Source of the DNA: Sphingomonas sp. Leaf242
Lineage (GTDB): Bacteria; Pseudomonadota; Alphaproteobacteria; Sphingomonadales; Sphingomonadaceae
Assembly (NCBI RefSeq): GCF_001422045.1
Contig: NZ_LMLW01000008.1
Coordinates: 98,292 to 162,291 of the forward strand
Direction: 5' to 3'
DNA length: 64,000 bases
Positions 1-7,678 of this stretch are shown one piece after another. A program made the translations under genes and the position numbers. Under the pieces are notes generated by a model that did no database searches, was not told the origin of the DNA, and was given only the letters and a program-made list of their open reading frames with translations. The first letter of the stretch is position 1. Each line of letters begins with the position of its first letter.

Positions 1-223
1 GGTCGCGGGTTGATGCTCATTCCGACGATGCGCACCGCTGAATGAATGTCTGCAATCAGGATGCAGGCTTATGTGTAGGAGCGGCGAAGTTGTGGGCGTG
101 AGGGGAGCACGGGTCATGCCGCGAGCCTTACCCGGGTGCGGGGCAAAGGGGCGAGAGAGCGCTACTCACGCGAACCGACGCGGCTTTGATCCCACGGTTT
201 GATGGTGCGATCCTTTCGTTGGA

Positions 224-1220
224 ATGGAAGGAAGCCACATGGGACAGATTCGTCACGGGAGCGCCACGACCACGCACGCCGTCAGAGCAGCAATACAGCG
301 ATCGCAAGCTTCGCTCTCGACGCTGAGCCGAGAGCTGGGGATCAACCCAAAGACGGTGGCGAAATGGCGGAAGCGGGCGACGGTCGAGGATTTGAAGACC
401 GGGCCGAAGGCCCCTCACTTAACGACCTTGGCCTAAGCCGAGGAGGCGCGGCGTCGCATTCCGGCGTCACACATTACTGCCGCTCGACGATTGCCTCTAT
501 GCGTTACAGCCATCGATCCCGCATCTGACACGGTCAGCGCTGCATCGCTGCCTGCAGCGTCATGGCATATCCCGTCTACCGAACATCGAGGGGGACAAGC
601 CGAAGCGACAGCGCTTCAGGCGCTACCCGATCGGCTTCTTCCGCATGGATATCGCCGAGGTTCAGACTGCCGAAGGCAAGCTCTACCTGTTCGTCGGCAT
701 CGACCGCATGAGTAAATTCGCGGTCACCCAGCTCGTCGACAAGGCTGACAGGCGAACGGCGTGGGAGTTTCTTGAACACTTGCTGAAAGCGGTGCCGTAT
801 CGGATCCACACGATCCTGACCGACAATGGCATCCAGTTCGCCGACCAGCCGCGCAAACGTATCGCCAACCAGCCGCGCAAACGTAACAGCGCCTGGTCAC
901 GGCAGATGCGCTTCGACATGATCTGCGGAGCAAACGACATCGAGCATCGGCTGACCAAGCCGAACCACCCGTGGACCAACGGTCAGGTCGAGCGGATGAA
1001 CAGAACCATCGAGGAGGCGACCGTCAAACGCTTCCACTATGAAAGCCACGAGCAGTTAAGGGTGCACCTCGCCGACTTCATGGCGGCTTACAATTTCGCC
1101 TGTCGGCTCAAAACGCTCAGTGGCCTCACGCCTTACGAATACATCGCTAAAATCTGGACGTCAGAGCCGGACAGTTTCATCGTCGATCCGATCCACCAGA
1201 TGCCGGGACTAAACACCTAG
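224..1220 (+). pseudogene. Decayed IS481-family transposase
   Basis: The N-terminal part (224-436) reads MGQIRHGSATTTHAVRAAI and holds a helix-turn-helix (LSRELGINPKTVAKWRKR). A TAA at 434-436 interrupts it. The homology resumes one frame over near 450-460 (AFRRHTLLPLDDCLYALQP) and runs through a DDE integrase core: FRMDIAEVQ, then TILTDNGIQFA, then NHPWTNGQVERMNRT with the following E. It ends MPGLNT at 1220. Besides the nonsense codon and the frameshift there is an in-frame 24-bp tandem duplication (units starting at 844 and 868) that repeats QPRKR. An intact copy would make one protein of about 320 aa. Terminal inverted repeats were not identified. The family call is from memory of the conserved sequence. 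Confidence 0.85.
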
Positions 1221-2596
1221 CTGCTATTAGACGTGGCGACATCATCTAGCCGAAATGCGGGTTTCCGGAACGCATGAGTTTCCAACCAGCGCGTGCCATG
1301 GAGGCTGCCTACCGCGATCATGAAAATCGCAGCACCCGTAGCGATCGTCCAAGCGAACATCCTGTCCATGAACCATGCGTGCACGATCGTGTGCTGTGCG
1401 AACACCGCCATCCAAAGCACGATGGGAGCATTGGAAAGAGCCAAGCAGGCGAGGGGAACGCCGATCGTCCCGCCACTGCGCCTGCGGATCGTGACGATGC
1501 CCCAGATGCCCGCGATGACGGAGGTCTCCAGGACTAGCATCGTCAGCGGCGCCATGCCCGATGCCAGTCCCGTCATTTGTCCCCAGATCCGCGACACCCA
1601 CGCCGTAATGCCGAGCGGGATTGCAGTCTCGGTTGCAGGAACGCCGGCGATCCGCTGCGCACCCTGATCGCCGATCCGCATCACCGTTCCCCAACCGAAG
1701 ACGTGCGCGACGAGGAGCAGCTTTATGGTGCAACACGTGATGATTGCGTTGCAATAGGCGAACACGCTCAGGAGCACGGTGCGGCCGATGCGTACGCCAT
1801 CGGCACAGGCGAACGGCAATCCTCCGATGAGGAGGGCCAATCCAAGTGGGATGCCGCCAGTCAGAAGCTCGAAGATGATCGTCGCCCCGCCGTAAACCGC
1901 CGCCGACGCGACGAGCGTTCGCGTGCCCACGCCGCCGCGCGCCGATGCGAATGCCAGTCCCAATGCATAGCCAAGGAACACGATGTCGCTTGGCCCGTGT
2001 CCTAGCGACTGGCCAAAGGCTTCCAGTCCGAACCAGCGGCCTAACACGAAGAACATCAGCGCCCAGAACGCACCTTGCACGCGACCTTTCGCCAGTTGCC
2101 AGAGCCCGAGGATCAGGCCCAGCCCGACGAGTGCGATCCCGATCGCCTTGTATAACGCCCTGATCTGATCGAGACGGAGCCTAGGCAGCAGAAACCGGGT
2201 CAGCGTCACATGGCCATGGATGTAATTGTGGTAGAAGACGATGGGCCTCGCGCCGAACCCGTCTTTCGCGACAATTCCCAGATTCCGACACATCCCGTCG
2301 TTCATTCGTGGGAATGCGTGCGAAGTACTGATGCGCAGATCGCGGTCCTCGGCGCGATGGTCGATCGCCATCGCCAAGATGAGGCAATCGTTGAACTGGT
2401 GTTCGCCGAGACGGGTATCGCCGCGTTTATAATCGTCCTCGTCGAGGTCACCGTGACGAAAGGCAAGGCGCACATGGTTGACCATCGCCGCGGTAGGCTG
2501 TCGCAGGCTCATGGCATTGATTGCATAGAACAGGCCGAACAGCATCGTTCCGACCGAAACGCCAACGATGACGGCGCGCAGGGCTGCTCTCAACAT
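1217..2596 (-). CDS. Multi-pass membrane protein of unknown function
   Basis: A 459-aa protein. One N-terminal hydrophobic segment (about residues 8-27, VIVGVSVGTMLFGLFYAI) is followed by a soluble, probably periplasmic stretch (about 30-140) rich in His, Asp and Arg with HNYIHGH near residue 126. About eight to nine predicted membrane segments fill the rest (GIALVGLGLILGL, DIVFLGYALGLAF, TMLVLETSVIAGIWGI and others). I do not recognise the family. The layout resembles polytopic proteins with an extracytoplasmic N-terminal domain, but no catalytic motif is clear. The 3' end overlaps the end of the transposase remnant by 4 bp on the opposite strand, so the insertion sequence may have landed right at this gene's end. 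Confidence 0.65.
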   Translation of the reverse strand: MLRAALRAVIVGVSVGTMLFGLFYAINAMSLRQPTAAMVNHVRLAFRHGDLDEDDYKRGDTRLGEHQFNDCLILAMAIDHRAEDRDLRISTSHAFPRMNDGMCRNLGIVAKDGFGARPIVFYHNYIHGHVTLTRFLLPRLRLDQIRALYKAIGIALVGLGLILGLWQLAKGRVQGAFWALMFFVLGRWFGLEAFGQSLGHGPSDIVFLGYALGLAFASARGGVGTRTLVASAAVYGGATIIFELLTGGIPLGLALLIGGLPFACADGVRIGRTVLLSVFAYCNAIITCCTIKLLLVAHVFGWGTVMRIGDQGAQRIAGVPATETAIPLGITAWVSRIWGQMTGLASGMAPLTMLVLETSVIAGIWGIVTIRRRSGGTIGVPLACLALSNAPIVLWMAVFAQHTIVHAWFMDRMFAWTIATGAAIFMIAVGSLHGTRWLETHAFRKPAFRLDDVATSNSS

Positions 2597-2661
2597 TCCG
2601 CGCCCTCCGGCTATTGCGACAGCGATCTTGATGCCCGAGTAATCTTACCGTTTCGCTAAGC

Positions 2662-2970
2662 ATGGAGTCCGCCGAAGGCCACCCCCTGCGCGACACCAAC
2701 GCCACTCGACGCACACTAACATATTTGGCGAACAGGCTGGCCGTCCTGACAAAAAAAATCGGTTTGCACGGCATGACGCCCGCCGAATATCGCGAGCGCT
2801 ACAATCTAAAAGCCGATTACCCAATGGTCGCTTCGGGATACTCAGAAAGCCGCCGCGCTATGGCGAAAAGGATCGACCTGGACCGCAAACCTGGTCAGGC
2901 GAGCACAGCCAAGGCAGGGGCAGCCCAGCCCGCACCGCGCAAGCGCAACGCTGACGACGCGGGAGAGTAG
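2662..2970 (+). CDS. MucR/Ros-type regulator, C-terminal fragment
   Basis: A 102-aa ORF whose middle, HGMTPAEYRERYNLKADYPM then SESRRAMAKRIDLDRKPG, matches the C-terminal half of MucR/Ros zinc-finger regulators, where it follows the C2H2 finger. The finger itself (a Cys pair and the His-bearing recognition helix) cannot be seen: the first 35 residues are unrelated and contain no Cys. It is probably a truncated or recombined remnant that does not bind DNA normally. The tail is Ala/Lys/Arg-rich. No clear ribosome binding site precedes the ATG. It may be a pseudogene. Confidence 0.55.
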   Translation: MESAEGHPLRDTNATRRTLTYLANRLAVLTKKIGLHGMTPAEYRERYNLKADYPMVASGYSESRRAMAKRIDLDRKPGQASTAKAGAAQPAPRKRNADDAGE

Positions 2971-3107
2971 CCTCGAACTGGCCTTCAGCGATGAAGGCCA
3001 GTCCTCTGGCCTGCTATCTCCCCTGCTCGTCCTCCGGCAGGCCGTTGTAGGGCGCTGCTTTCTTCTCGCTCGGTTTGCCGTCGAAGCTATTGGGTCTCTT
3101 GTGATCG

Positions 3108-3383
3108 TTACACGCCCAAAGAATTAGCAGCAGGGATAGTGGCACAAACCTGACACCTCATGTTGGCTCGCCTATCCATACGCTCGAGAATAATCCGGAC
3201 CTCAGGTGTTTCGAGCGCGGCCTCGCTCTCTTCGCAAGTTTTGGGCTCATGCGCACCATTAAGCGTATCGATCGCTTGCTGCAGGTCTGTCGCCGCCTCG
3301 TCCTCACCAATCCCGTCGAGCAGTTCGAGGGCACGGGTCATTAGGTCAAGCGCGGTGTTTCGCGCCTGTATCAACTTGTTCAT
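3108..3383 (-). CDS. Small hypothetical protein
   Basis: A 91-aa protein, MNKLIQARNTALDLMTRALE, predicted mostly helical and acidic in its first two thirds. Its C-terminus contains CQVCATIP, a lone CxxC that is not enough for a zinc site. It has no recognised family. An AGGATGAAC context surrounds the start. It sits alone between the MucR fragment and the HxlR gene. Codon use is like the neighbours, but without homology it remains a tentative gene. Confidence 0.45.
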   Translation of the reverse strand: MNKLIQARNTALDLMTRALELLDGIGEDEAATDLQQAIDTLNGAHEPKTCEESEAALETPEVRIILERMDRRANMRCQVCATIPAANSLGV

Positions 3384-3555
3384 CGTTCATCCTATCAGCT
3401 TAGAAATGAGATAATCGAACGGGGGGCTTGCCCCGGACGCGCCTCAAGCAGACCGCACCGCTATCCGCTTGCGAACTCCGTGATGGGAGAGGAAAGCGGC
3501 CATCCGCTTTTGGTGCTTCGATCGAACAAGCTGACGTCTAAAGTGACAGCTACCC

Positions 3556-3930
3556 TTACTCTTCCGATCTAGCCGACGTCTCAGTCTCGCGCCGCATGAG
3601 TGTCCAATCGATAAGGGCTTCAATAGACGGCCCGAGCGCCAAGCCTATCTCGCTCAAGGCGTATTCGACCCTGGGCGGAACTTGAGGATAGATCGTCCGG
3701 GTGATGATCCCGTCCTTCTCCAGTTCTTTTAGCTGTTGGATCAGCATTTTCTGATTCACGCCTTCGACACGTCGTTCCAGCTCGGAGAAGCGCAAAGGCG
3801 CCCGTGCGGCAAACAGTTGGAAGATGATCACCATCTTCCACTTGCCCTCCAGGACGCGGAGGGCCTCGCTTGTCGCGGCAGCCCAGACCAACTGCTGCTG
3901 TGGATCCTCGCACTGCCAGTCACGCTGCAT
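3556..3930 (-). CDS. HxlR-family transcriptional regulator
   Basis: A 124-aa winged-helix regulator. VLEGKWKMVIIFQLF (helix 1), APLRFSELERRVEGVNQKML (recognition helix) and LKELEKDGIITRTIYPQVPP (wing), followed by VEYALSEIGLAL, are the standard HxlR signature. Length is typical. The frame is open further upstream to 4080, but that extension crosses the operator-like region; the ATG at 3930 gives a family-length protein. It is divergent from the oxidoreductase at 4038, the usual arrangement for a redox- or electrophile-responsive HxlR regulator and its target. The ligand is unknown. Confidence 0.9.
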   Translation of the reverse strand: MQRDWQCEDPQQQLVWAAATSEALRVLEGKWKMVIIFQLFAARAPLRFSELERRVEGVNQKMLIQQLKELEKDGIITRTIYPQVPPRVEYALSEIGLALGPSIEALIDWTLMRRETETSARSEE

Positions 3931-3946
3931 GGCTAACTTACCTTTT

Positions 3947-3961
3947 GGTGGGTTACCCACC
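3947..3961. promoter_or_regulatory. Candidate HxlR operator palindrome
   Basis: GGTGGGTTACCCACC is a perfect 7+1+7 bp palindrome in the 107-bp gap between the HxlR gene and the divergent oxidoreductase. Looser inverted half-sites (cTTACC at 3938 and GGTAGG at 3966) flank it. The position, 17 bp upstream of the HxlR start, fits autoregulation and control of the divergent gene. That assignment is an inference. Confidence 0.5.
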
Positions 3962-4037
3962 TTACGGTAGGTTCTTGCCACTTCTGGTACCTGACCATAA
4001 TTCCCGGTGCGAAGCAATGATCGCAGAGGAACGACGC

Positions 4038-4931
4038 ATGAAGATCGGCATTCTTGGGACAGGGCACATCGGCAAGACACTCGTCATCAGGTTGAGCGAG
4101 GCGGGCCATGAAGTGAAGGTGGCCAACTCGCGCGGGCCCGAGACGATTGATCCCGAACTCCTGTCAGCCGGTGCCCGCGCCGTAACGACGGAGGACGCGC
4201 TGACCGACGTTGAGGTCGTCATCCTCTCGATACCTCTAAACCGTATCGCCGATATTGCACCGTTGGTGGCACGCCTGCCTGACGAGACGGTCGTGATCGA
4301 CACCTCCAACTATTACCCGTTCCGGGACTCCAAGATCCAGGTGATCGAAGACGGAAAGGTCGAAAGCCTGTGGGTGGCTGAGCAACTGGACCGTCCGATC
4401 GCAAAGGCATGGAACGCGATCGGCTCCGCGTCGCTTGCGAAGAAGGGCAAGCCGGCAGGTACACCAGACCGGATCGCCATTCCCGTTGCAGCGGATCGTG
4501 AGCGCGATCGGCAGATCACGATGAAACTGGTCAGTGATACCGGCCTAGATGCCTTCGATGCCGGCTCGCTGGCGGCCTCGTGGCGTCAGCAGGCCGGCGC
4601 GCCGGTCTATTGCACTGACCTGACCCTCAGCGGGATTCCTGCGGCTCTCGACGCTGCCGAGAAGGACAGGCTTCCTAAGCGCCGGGACCTAGCGGTCGCG
4701 GTGATGCAGGAGCGCTTGGGTGACGGAACCACGAACCCCGACGAAGACTGGGGCGGTTGCAGACCTTCAGGCGATCATCACCAGGGCGAAGCTGACCGGC
4801 GACTGCATCCTCGAATGGCCGTCGATCGGGGGAACGTCACCGTCCTATGGGGCCGACGCGACGCGCACGCAGTGGAAGTCGGCGCTGGTGACGCTCGCGG
4901 CATCGAACGGCTGCGCGTTCCAGGACGATGA
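4038..4931 (+). CDS. NADP-binding oxidoreductase, 3' end fused to phage DNA
   Basis: The start MKIGILGTGHIGKTLVIRLS has the GxGxxG Rossmann nucleotide-binding loop, and VKVANSRGPETI is typical of the F420-dependent NADP reductase/NADPH oxidoreductase superfamily. Family-like sequence continues to GDGTTNPDEDWG, about residue 238. After about position 4750 the reading frame runs into unrelated sequence (GCRPSGDHHQGEADRRLHPR), which is an SGNH-hydrolase fragment read out of frame, and stops at 4931. The last few native residues are therefore replaced by about 60 junk residues. The core fold looks complete, so activity is possible. It is divergent from the HxlR gene and probably its target. Confidence 0.75.
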   Translation: MKIGILGTGHIGKTLVIRLSEAGHEVKVANSRGPETIDPELLSAGARAVTTEDALTDVEVVILSIPLNRIADIAPLVARLPDETVVIDTSNYYPFRDSKIQVIEDGKVESLWVAEQLDRPIAKAWNAIGSASLAKKGKPAGTPDRIAIPVAADRERDRQITMKLVSDTGLDAFDAGSLAASWRQQAGAPVYCTDLTLSGIPAALDAAEKDRLPKRRDLAVAVMQERLGDGTTNPDEDWGGCRPSGDHHQGEADRRLHPRMAVDRGNVTVLWGRRDAHAVEVGAGDARGIERLRVPGR

Positions 4932-5052
4932 AGCTTTGCTCGGCGGTCGCGTTGGCGCGGTCAGCAACGGCCTGACGGCTGACGGCGTCCACGAAACCGG
5001 ACCAGGCTACGACATCGAGGCGCAGACGCTTCAGCGGTATACCGCGCAATAG
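4756..5052 (+). pseudogene. C-terminal fragment of a phage SGNH/GDSL-like hydrolase
   Basis: This frame gives LQAIITRAKLTGDCILEWPS and ends LTADGVHETGPGYDIEAQTL. The DGVH with a following GY is the block V (Asp-x-x-His) signature of SGNH esterases found among phage tail and cell-wall genes. Blocks I-III with the catalytic Ser are absent because the gene is cut at about 4750, where it joins the chromosomal oxidoreductase. It marks the left edge of the phage-derived DNA. The overlap with the oxidoreductase read-through is in a different frame. Confidence 0.6.
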
Positions 5053-5113
5053 GGTCGGGTGTCGCAGCGCCGCTCACCAAGGCAGACCGACGCCGCGACG
5101 CTGTCCCCGTACC

Positions 5114-5623
5114 ATGCCAACAGCCAATTTGGATATCGTCATGAAGAAGCTCGATAGCCTGCGAACGCACCTTCTCGTATCTGTTCCCGAAATCAGGAAC
5201 AGTCCGGAGAAGATGGAGATATTTGTCGATAAGGGCGATGTCGCCGTGCGCGCGGGGTCGCTGTCGTTCGAATATAGCTACACCGCATCGCTGTGGGTGC
5301 AAGACTTTTCCGCCAGCGTCGACAAACTGTTGGTGCCGGTCCTGGCGTGGATCGCGGCAAATCAGCCCGATCTGTTCGAGAAGGGCGACCGCAAGCCATT
5401 TACGTTCCAGTCCGATCTGCTCGATGCCGAGACGTGCGACATCACGATCTCGATCAACCTGACGGAACTGGTCCGTGTCGAGCAGCAGGCGAAAGGACTG
5501 AAGGTCACGCACCTACCCGAACCCGTCATGCTCGATCAGTTTGACGGTGTCCCGACCGGCACCAAGCTATGGGCCGGTCTGATCGAAGACGTCGCCGGCA
5601 CGATCGAGACGGTCACGCGATGA
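5114..5623 (+). CDS. P2 gpR-like tail completion protein
   Basis: A 169-aa protein with the gpR pattern: an N-terminal MKKLDSLRTHLLVSVPEIRN helix, then SFEYSYTASLWVQDFSA and DKLLVPVLAWIAANQPDL, and a C-terminal LTELVRVEQQ segment. In P2, gpR acts at the head-proximal tip of the tail during completion. The gene opens the tail operon, and its stop overlaps the gpS start (ATGA). No lysis genes precede it, unlike P2, where lysABC lie just upstream. Confidence 0.85.
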   Translation: MPTANLDIVMKKLDSLRTHLLVSVPEIRNSPEKMEIFVDKGDVAVRAGSLSFEYSYTASLWVQDFSASVDKLLVPVLAWIAANQPDLFEKGDRKPFTFQSDLLDAETCDITISINLTELVRVEQQAKGLKVTHLPEPVMLDQFDGVPTGTKLWAGLIEDVAGTIETVTR

Positions 5624-6075
5624 ACGACTTCGCGCCGATCGAGCAGCTATGCCGGGATTTGCTGCTGCGCACGGCAGCGCCCGAGCGAGCGCGTCTCATG
5701 CGCTCGATCGGCCGCGAGATCCGCAAGAGCCAGTCCGACCGCATCGCGGCCCAGCGCGACCCTGACGGCGCGGCGTTCGTCTCGCGCCGCCCCAAGCCCG
5801 ATCGCGGCAAAAAGGGCCGGCTGCGGCAGCAGAAGATGTTCCGCAAACTCCGGATGGCGAAAAGCCTGAAGGCTGGCGGCAACGCGGATGAAGCATGGGT
5901 CGGCTTCGCCGGCCGGGCGTCGCGGATCGCGAGCATCCATCAGGACGGTTTGTCGGATGCGCCCGCACCGGGGCAGGCGAAAGTCCGTTATGCGCGCCGC
6001 GTCCTGCTCGGACTGACGGAAGCAGAACAGCAGCGGATCCTCGACCTCATTCTCGCTCAGGTCACCGCGCGCTGA
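5620..6075 (+). CDS. P2 gpS-like tail completion / virion morphogenesis protein
   Basis: A 151-aa protein starting MNDFAPIEQLCRDLLLRTAA. It contains LMRSIGREIRKSQSDRIAAQ and RRVLLGLTEAEQQRILDLIL, the standard phage virion morphogenesis (gpS) signature. The start is fixed by the 4-bp ATGA overlap with gpR; the frame is open upstream but that is gpR sequence. The basic middle (RRPKPDRGKKGRLRQQKMF) is usual for the family. The first TGT-N13-ACA palindrome begins directly after the stop. Confidence 0.85.
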   Translation: MNDFAPIEQLCRDLLLRTAAPERARLMRSIGREIRKSQSDRIAAQRDPDGAAFVSRRPKPDRGKKGRLRQQKMFRKLRMAKSLKAGGNADEAWVGFAGRASRIASIHQDGLSDAPAPGQAKVRYARRVLLGLTEAEQQRILDLILAQVTAR

Positions 6076-6100
6076 TCTTGTAGAAAGCGTTTCTACAAGA
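6076..6100. promoter_or_regulatory. Palindrome 1 (TGT-N13-ACA), candidate activator site before gpJ
   Basis: A perfect 11-bp inverted repeat around a 3-nt centre, with arms TCTTGTAGAAA and TTTCTACAAGA. TGT at 6079-6081 and ACA at 6095-6097 are 13 nt apart. The centre (6088) lies 59 bp before the gpJ ATG at 6147. It has close relatives at 11658 and 26599 at equivalent distances. P2 Ogr binds a TGT-N12-ACA dyad upstream of late promoters, so this is a plausible site for the Ogr-like protein at 25206. A terminator role is less likely, since no T-run follows. Confidence 0.6.
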
Positions 6101-6146
6101 GCGCGGCATAGCCATGCCGTCGCAACCGCGACGACATGGCCGGATC

Positions 6147-7037
6147 ATGGCCGCCATCTCCACCACCGTCGATCTGTCGAGCCTTCCTGCGCCGATCGTC
6201 GTCGAGCAACTGTCTTTCGACCAGATCGTCGACCAGATGATCGCCAAGTTGCGCGTAGATTTGCCGGCTTTCGACGCGACGGTCGACAGCGATCCCGCGG
6301 TGAAGGTGCTGCACGTCGCCGCCTATCGCGAGTTGATCGTGCGGCAGGCGTTTCAGGACGGCGCTTTGCAGCTCTTCGTCGCCTACGCGACCGGCGCACG
6401 CCTCGATCATCTCGCCGCCCTGGTCGGCGTCACCCGCCAGATCGTCACGCCAGCCAACCCGACGACGGGCGCAGCCGCGATCTACGAAGACGACGATCGT
6501 TTGCGCCAGCGCATCGTTCTCGCGCCCGAGGGTTTCTCTGTCGCCGGCCCCGAGCTGGCCTACGTCAAGCACGCGAAGGACGCGTCGGCCGACGTCCTCG
6601 ATGCCAGCGCGATCAGCCCGGCACCCGGTGAGGTCCTCGTGTCCGTGCTTTACCGCGATGGTGACGGCACTGCGCCCGCCGCGTTGATCGCGAAGGTCGC
6701 TGCCATCGTCAACGATCCCGCCATTCGCCCGCTAGGCGATCTCGTTACCGTCGCGTCGGCCCGCATCGTACCGTTCGTGGTCACCGCGCGTCTCGTCACC
6801 TTCGCCGGCCCGGATCCGGACCTTATCGTCGCGACCGCGCGGATCGCACTCACGGCGTTCCTTGCTGTCAATCGCAAGCTCGGCCGAACCATCACGCGGT
6901 CGGGTCTCACCGCGGCTCTCAGCCCGGCGGGCGTGCACCGTGTCGACCTCGATCTCGACGCCGACGTCGTGTGCGATGCGACGCAAGCCGCCAACTGCAT
7001 CGCCATAGCGGTCTCGCACGGCGGGTTCGCGTCGTGA
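6147..7037 (+). CDS. P2 gpJ-like baseplate wedge protein
   Basis: About 296 aa. The pattern PAVKVLHVAAYRELIVRQAF followed by LDHLAALVGV is the gpJ (baseplate J) signature, and GEVLVSVLYRDGDGTA and VNDPAIRPLGDLVTVASA are typical of its C-terminal half. The protein builds the baseplate wedge with gpW and gpI. An in-frame ATG at 6114 would add 11 basic residues; ATG 6147 begins MAAISTTVDLSSLPAPIVVE, like homologues. Its stop overlaps the gpI GTG (GTGA). Confidence 0.9.
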   Translation: MAAISTTVDLSSLPAPIVVEQLSFDQIVDQMIAKLRVDLPAFDATVDSDPAVKVLHVAAYRELIVRQAFQDGALQLFVAYATGARLDHLAALVGVTRQIVTPANPTTGAAAIYEDDDRLRQRIVLAPEGFSVAGPELAYVKHAKDASADVLDASAISPAPGEVLVSVLYRDGDGTAPAALIAKVAAIVNDPAIRPLGDLVTVASARIVPFVVTARLVTFAGPDPDLIVATARIALTAFLAVNRKLGRTITRSGLTAALSPAGVHRVDLDLDADVVCDATQAANCIAIAVSHGGFAS

Positions 7038-7678
7038 CGCTACTACCGCCGAACGCAACGCCGCTGGAACGCGCGATCGAGGCGGCGACGGCGCGGATCA
7101 GCGACGTCACCGCGCCGATCGACACGCTGCTCGATCCCGCCGCAATTGATGCCGATTGGTTGCCGTGGCTTGGCTGGGGCCTGTCGCTCGATAGCTGGGA
7201 CGCCGACTGGTCCGAGGCGGTCAAGCGCCAGGCGGTCGCCGAATCGATCGCGCTGCACCGGATCAAGGGCACGCGCGTCTCGGTCGAGATCGCACTGCGG
7301 CGCTTCGACCAGCTCGCGCACGTCGTCGAATGGTTCGAAGCGACACCGCGTGCCACGCCGCACACCTTCGAAGTCATCCTGCCGCTGACCGTCGACGGCG
7401 CCGCGCCCGGCGGTACGCGCGCGACCGCCGCCTTCGCCGAGGCCGTCATCCGGGAAGTGTCGCGCACCAAGCCGCTGCGCGAGCATTTCCAGTTCGTGCA
7501 GCTGCTCGCCGTTGCCGGCGCGGTCGGCGTCATGGGCGCGGTGCGCGCCACGCAGTCGCTCCGTCAGGACGTCACGCTCGCCGCCGCCCCGGCCGCGCCA
7601 TGGGATGCCTACCTCCAGACCGAGGACGGCGAACCGCTGGAGGATGATTTCGGCATTTTCTTCGAGGACGCCCCCTGA
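7034..7678 (+). CDS. P2 gpI-like baseplate wedge protein
   Basis: A 214-aa protein starting VTLLPPNATPLERAIEAATA, with WLPWLGWGLSLDSWDADWSE and KRQAVAESIALHRIKGTRVS, the conserved tail protein I motif. The GTG start overlaps the gpJ stop, and the TGA stop shares its last base with the next ATG (TGATG), so translation of J, I and the fibre gene is probably coupled. gpI links the baseplate to the fibre proteins. The frame is open upstream to 6971, but that part lies inside gpJ. Confidence 0.9.
   Translation: MTLLPPNATPLERAIEAATARISDVTAPIDTLLDPAAIDADWLPWLGWGLSLDSWDADWSEAVKRQAVAESIALHRIKGTRVSVEIALRRFDQLAHVVEWFEATPRATPHTFEVILPLTVDGAAPGGTRATAAFAEAVIREVSRTKPLREHFQFVQLLAVAGAVGVMGAVRATQSLRQDVTLAAAPAAPWDAYLQTEDGEPLEDDFGIFFEDAP

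Noticed and set aside
5058..5078. A possible fourth TGT-N13-ACA site before gpR
   Set aside because: Only TGT-N13-ACC with 4-bp outer symmetry and 46 bp from the ATG; not like the other three.
1..5100. Left attachment duplicate of the tRNA-Thr 3' end
   Set aside because: Reading the region for the AAGCGGCACCA core and its reverse complement found no copy.
6076..6100. Palindromes read as Rho-independent terminators
   Set aside because: No T-run follows any of the three, their sequence is conserved rather than just paired, and distance to the next ATG is constant; an activator-site role fits better.
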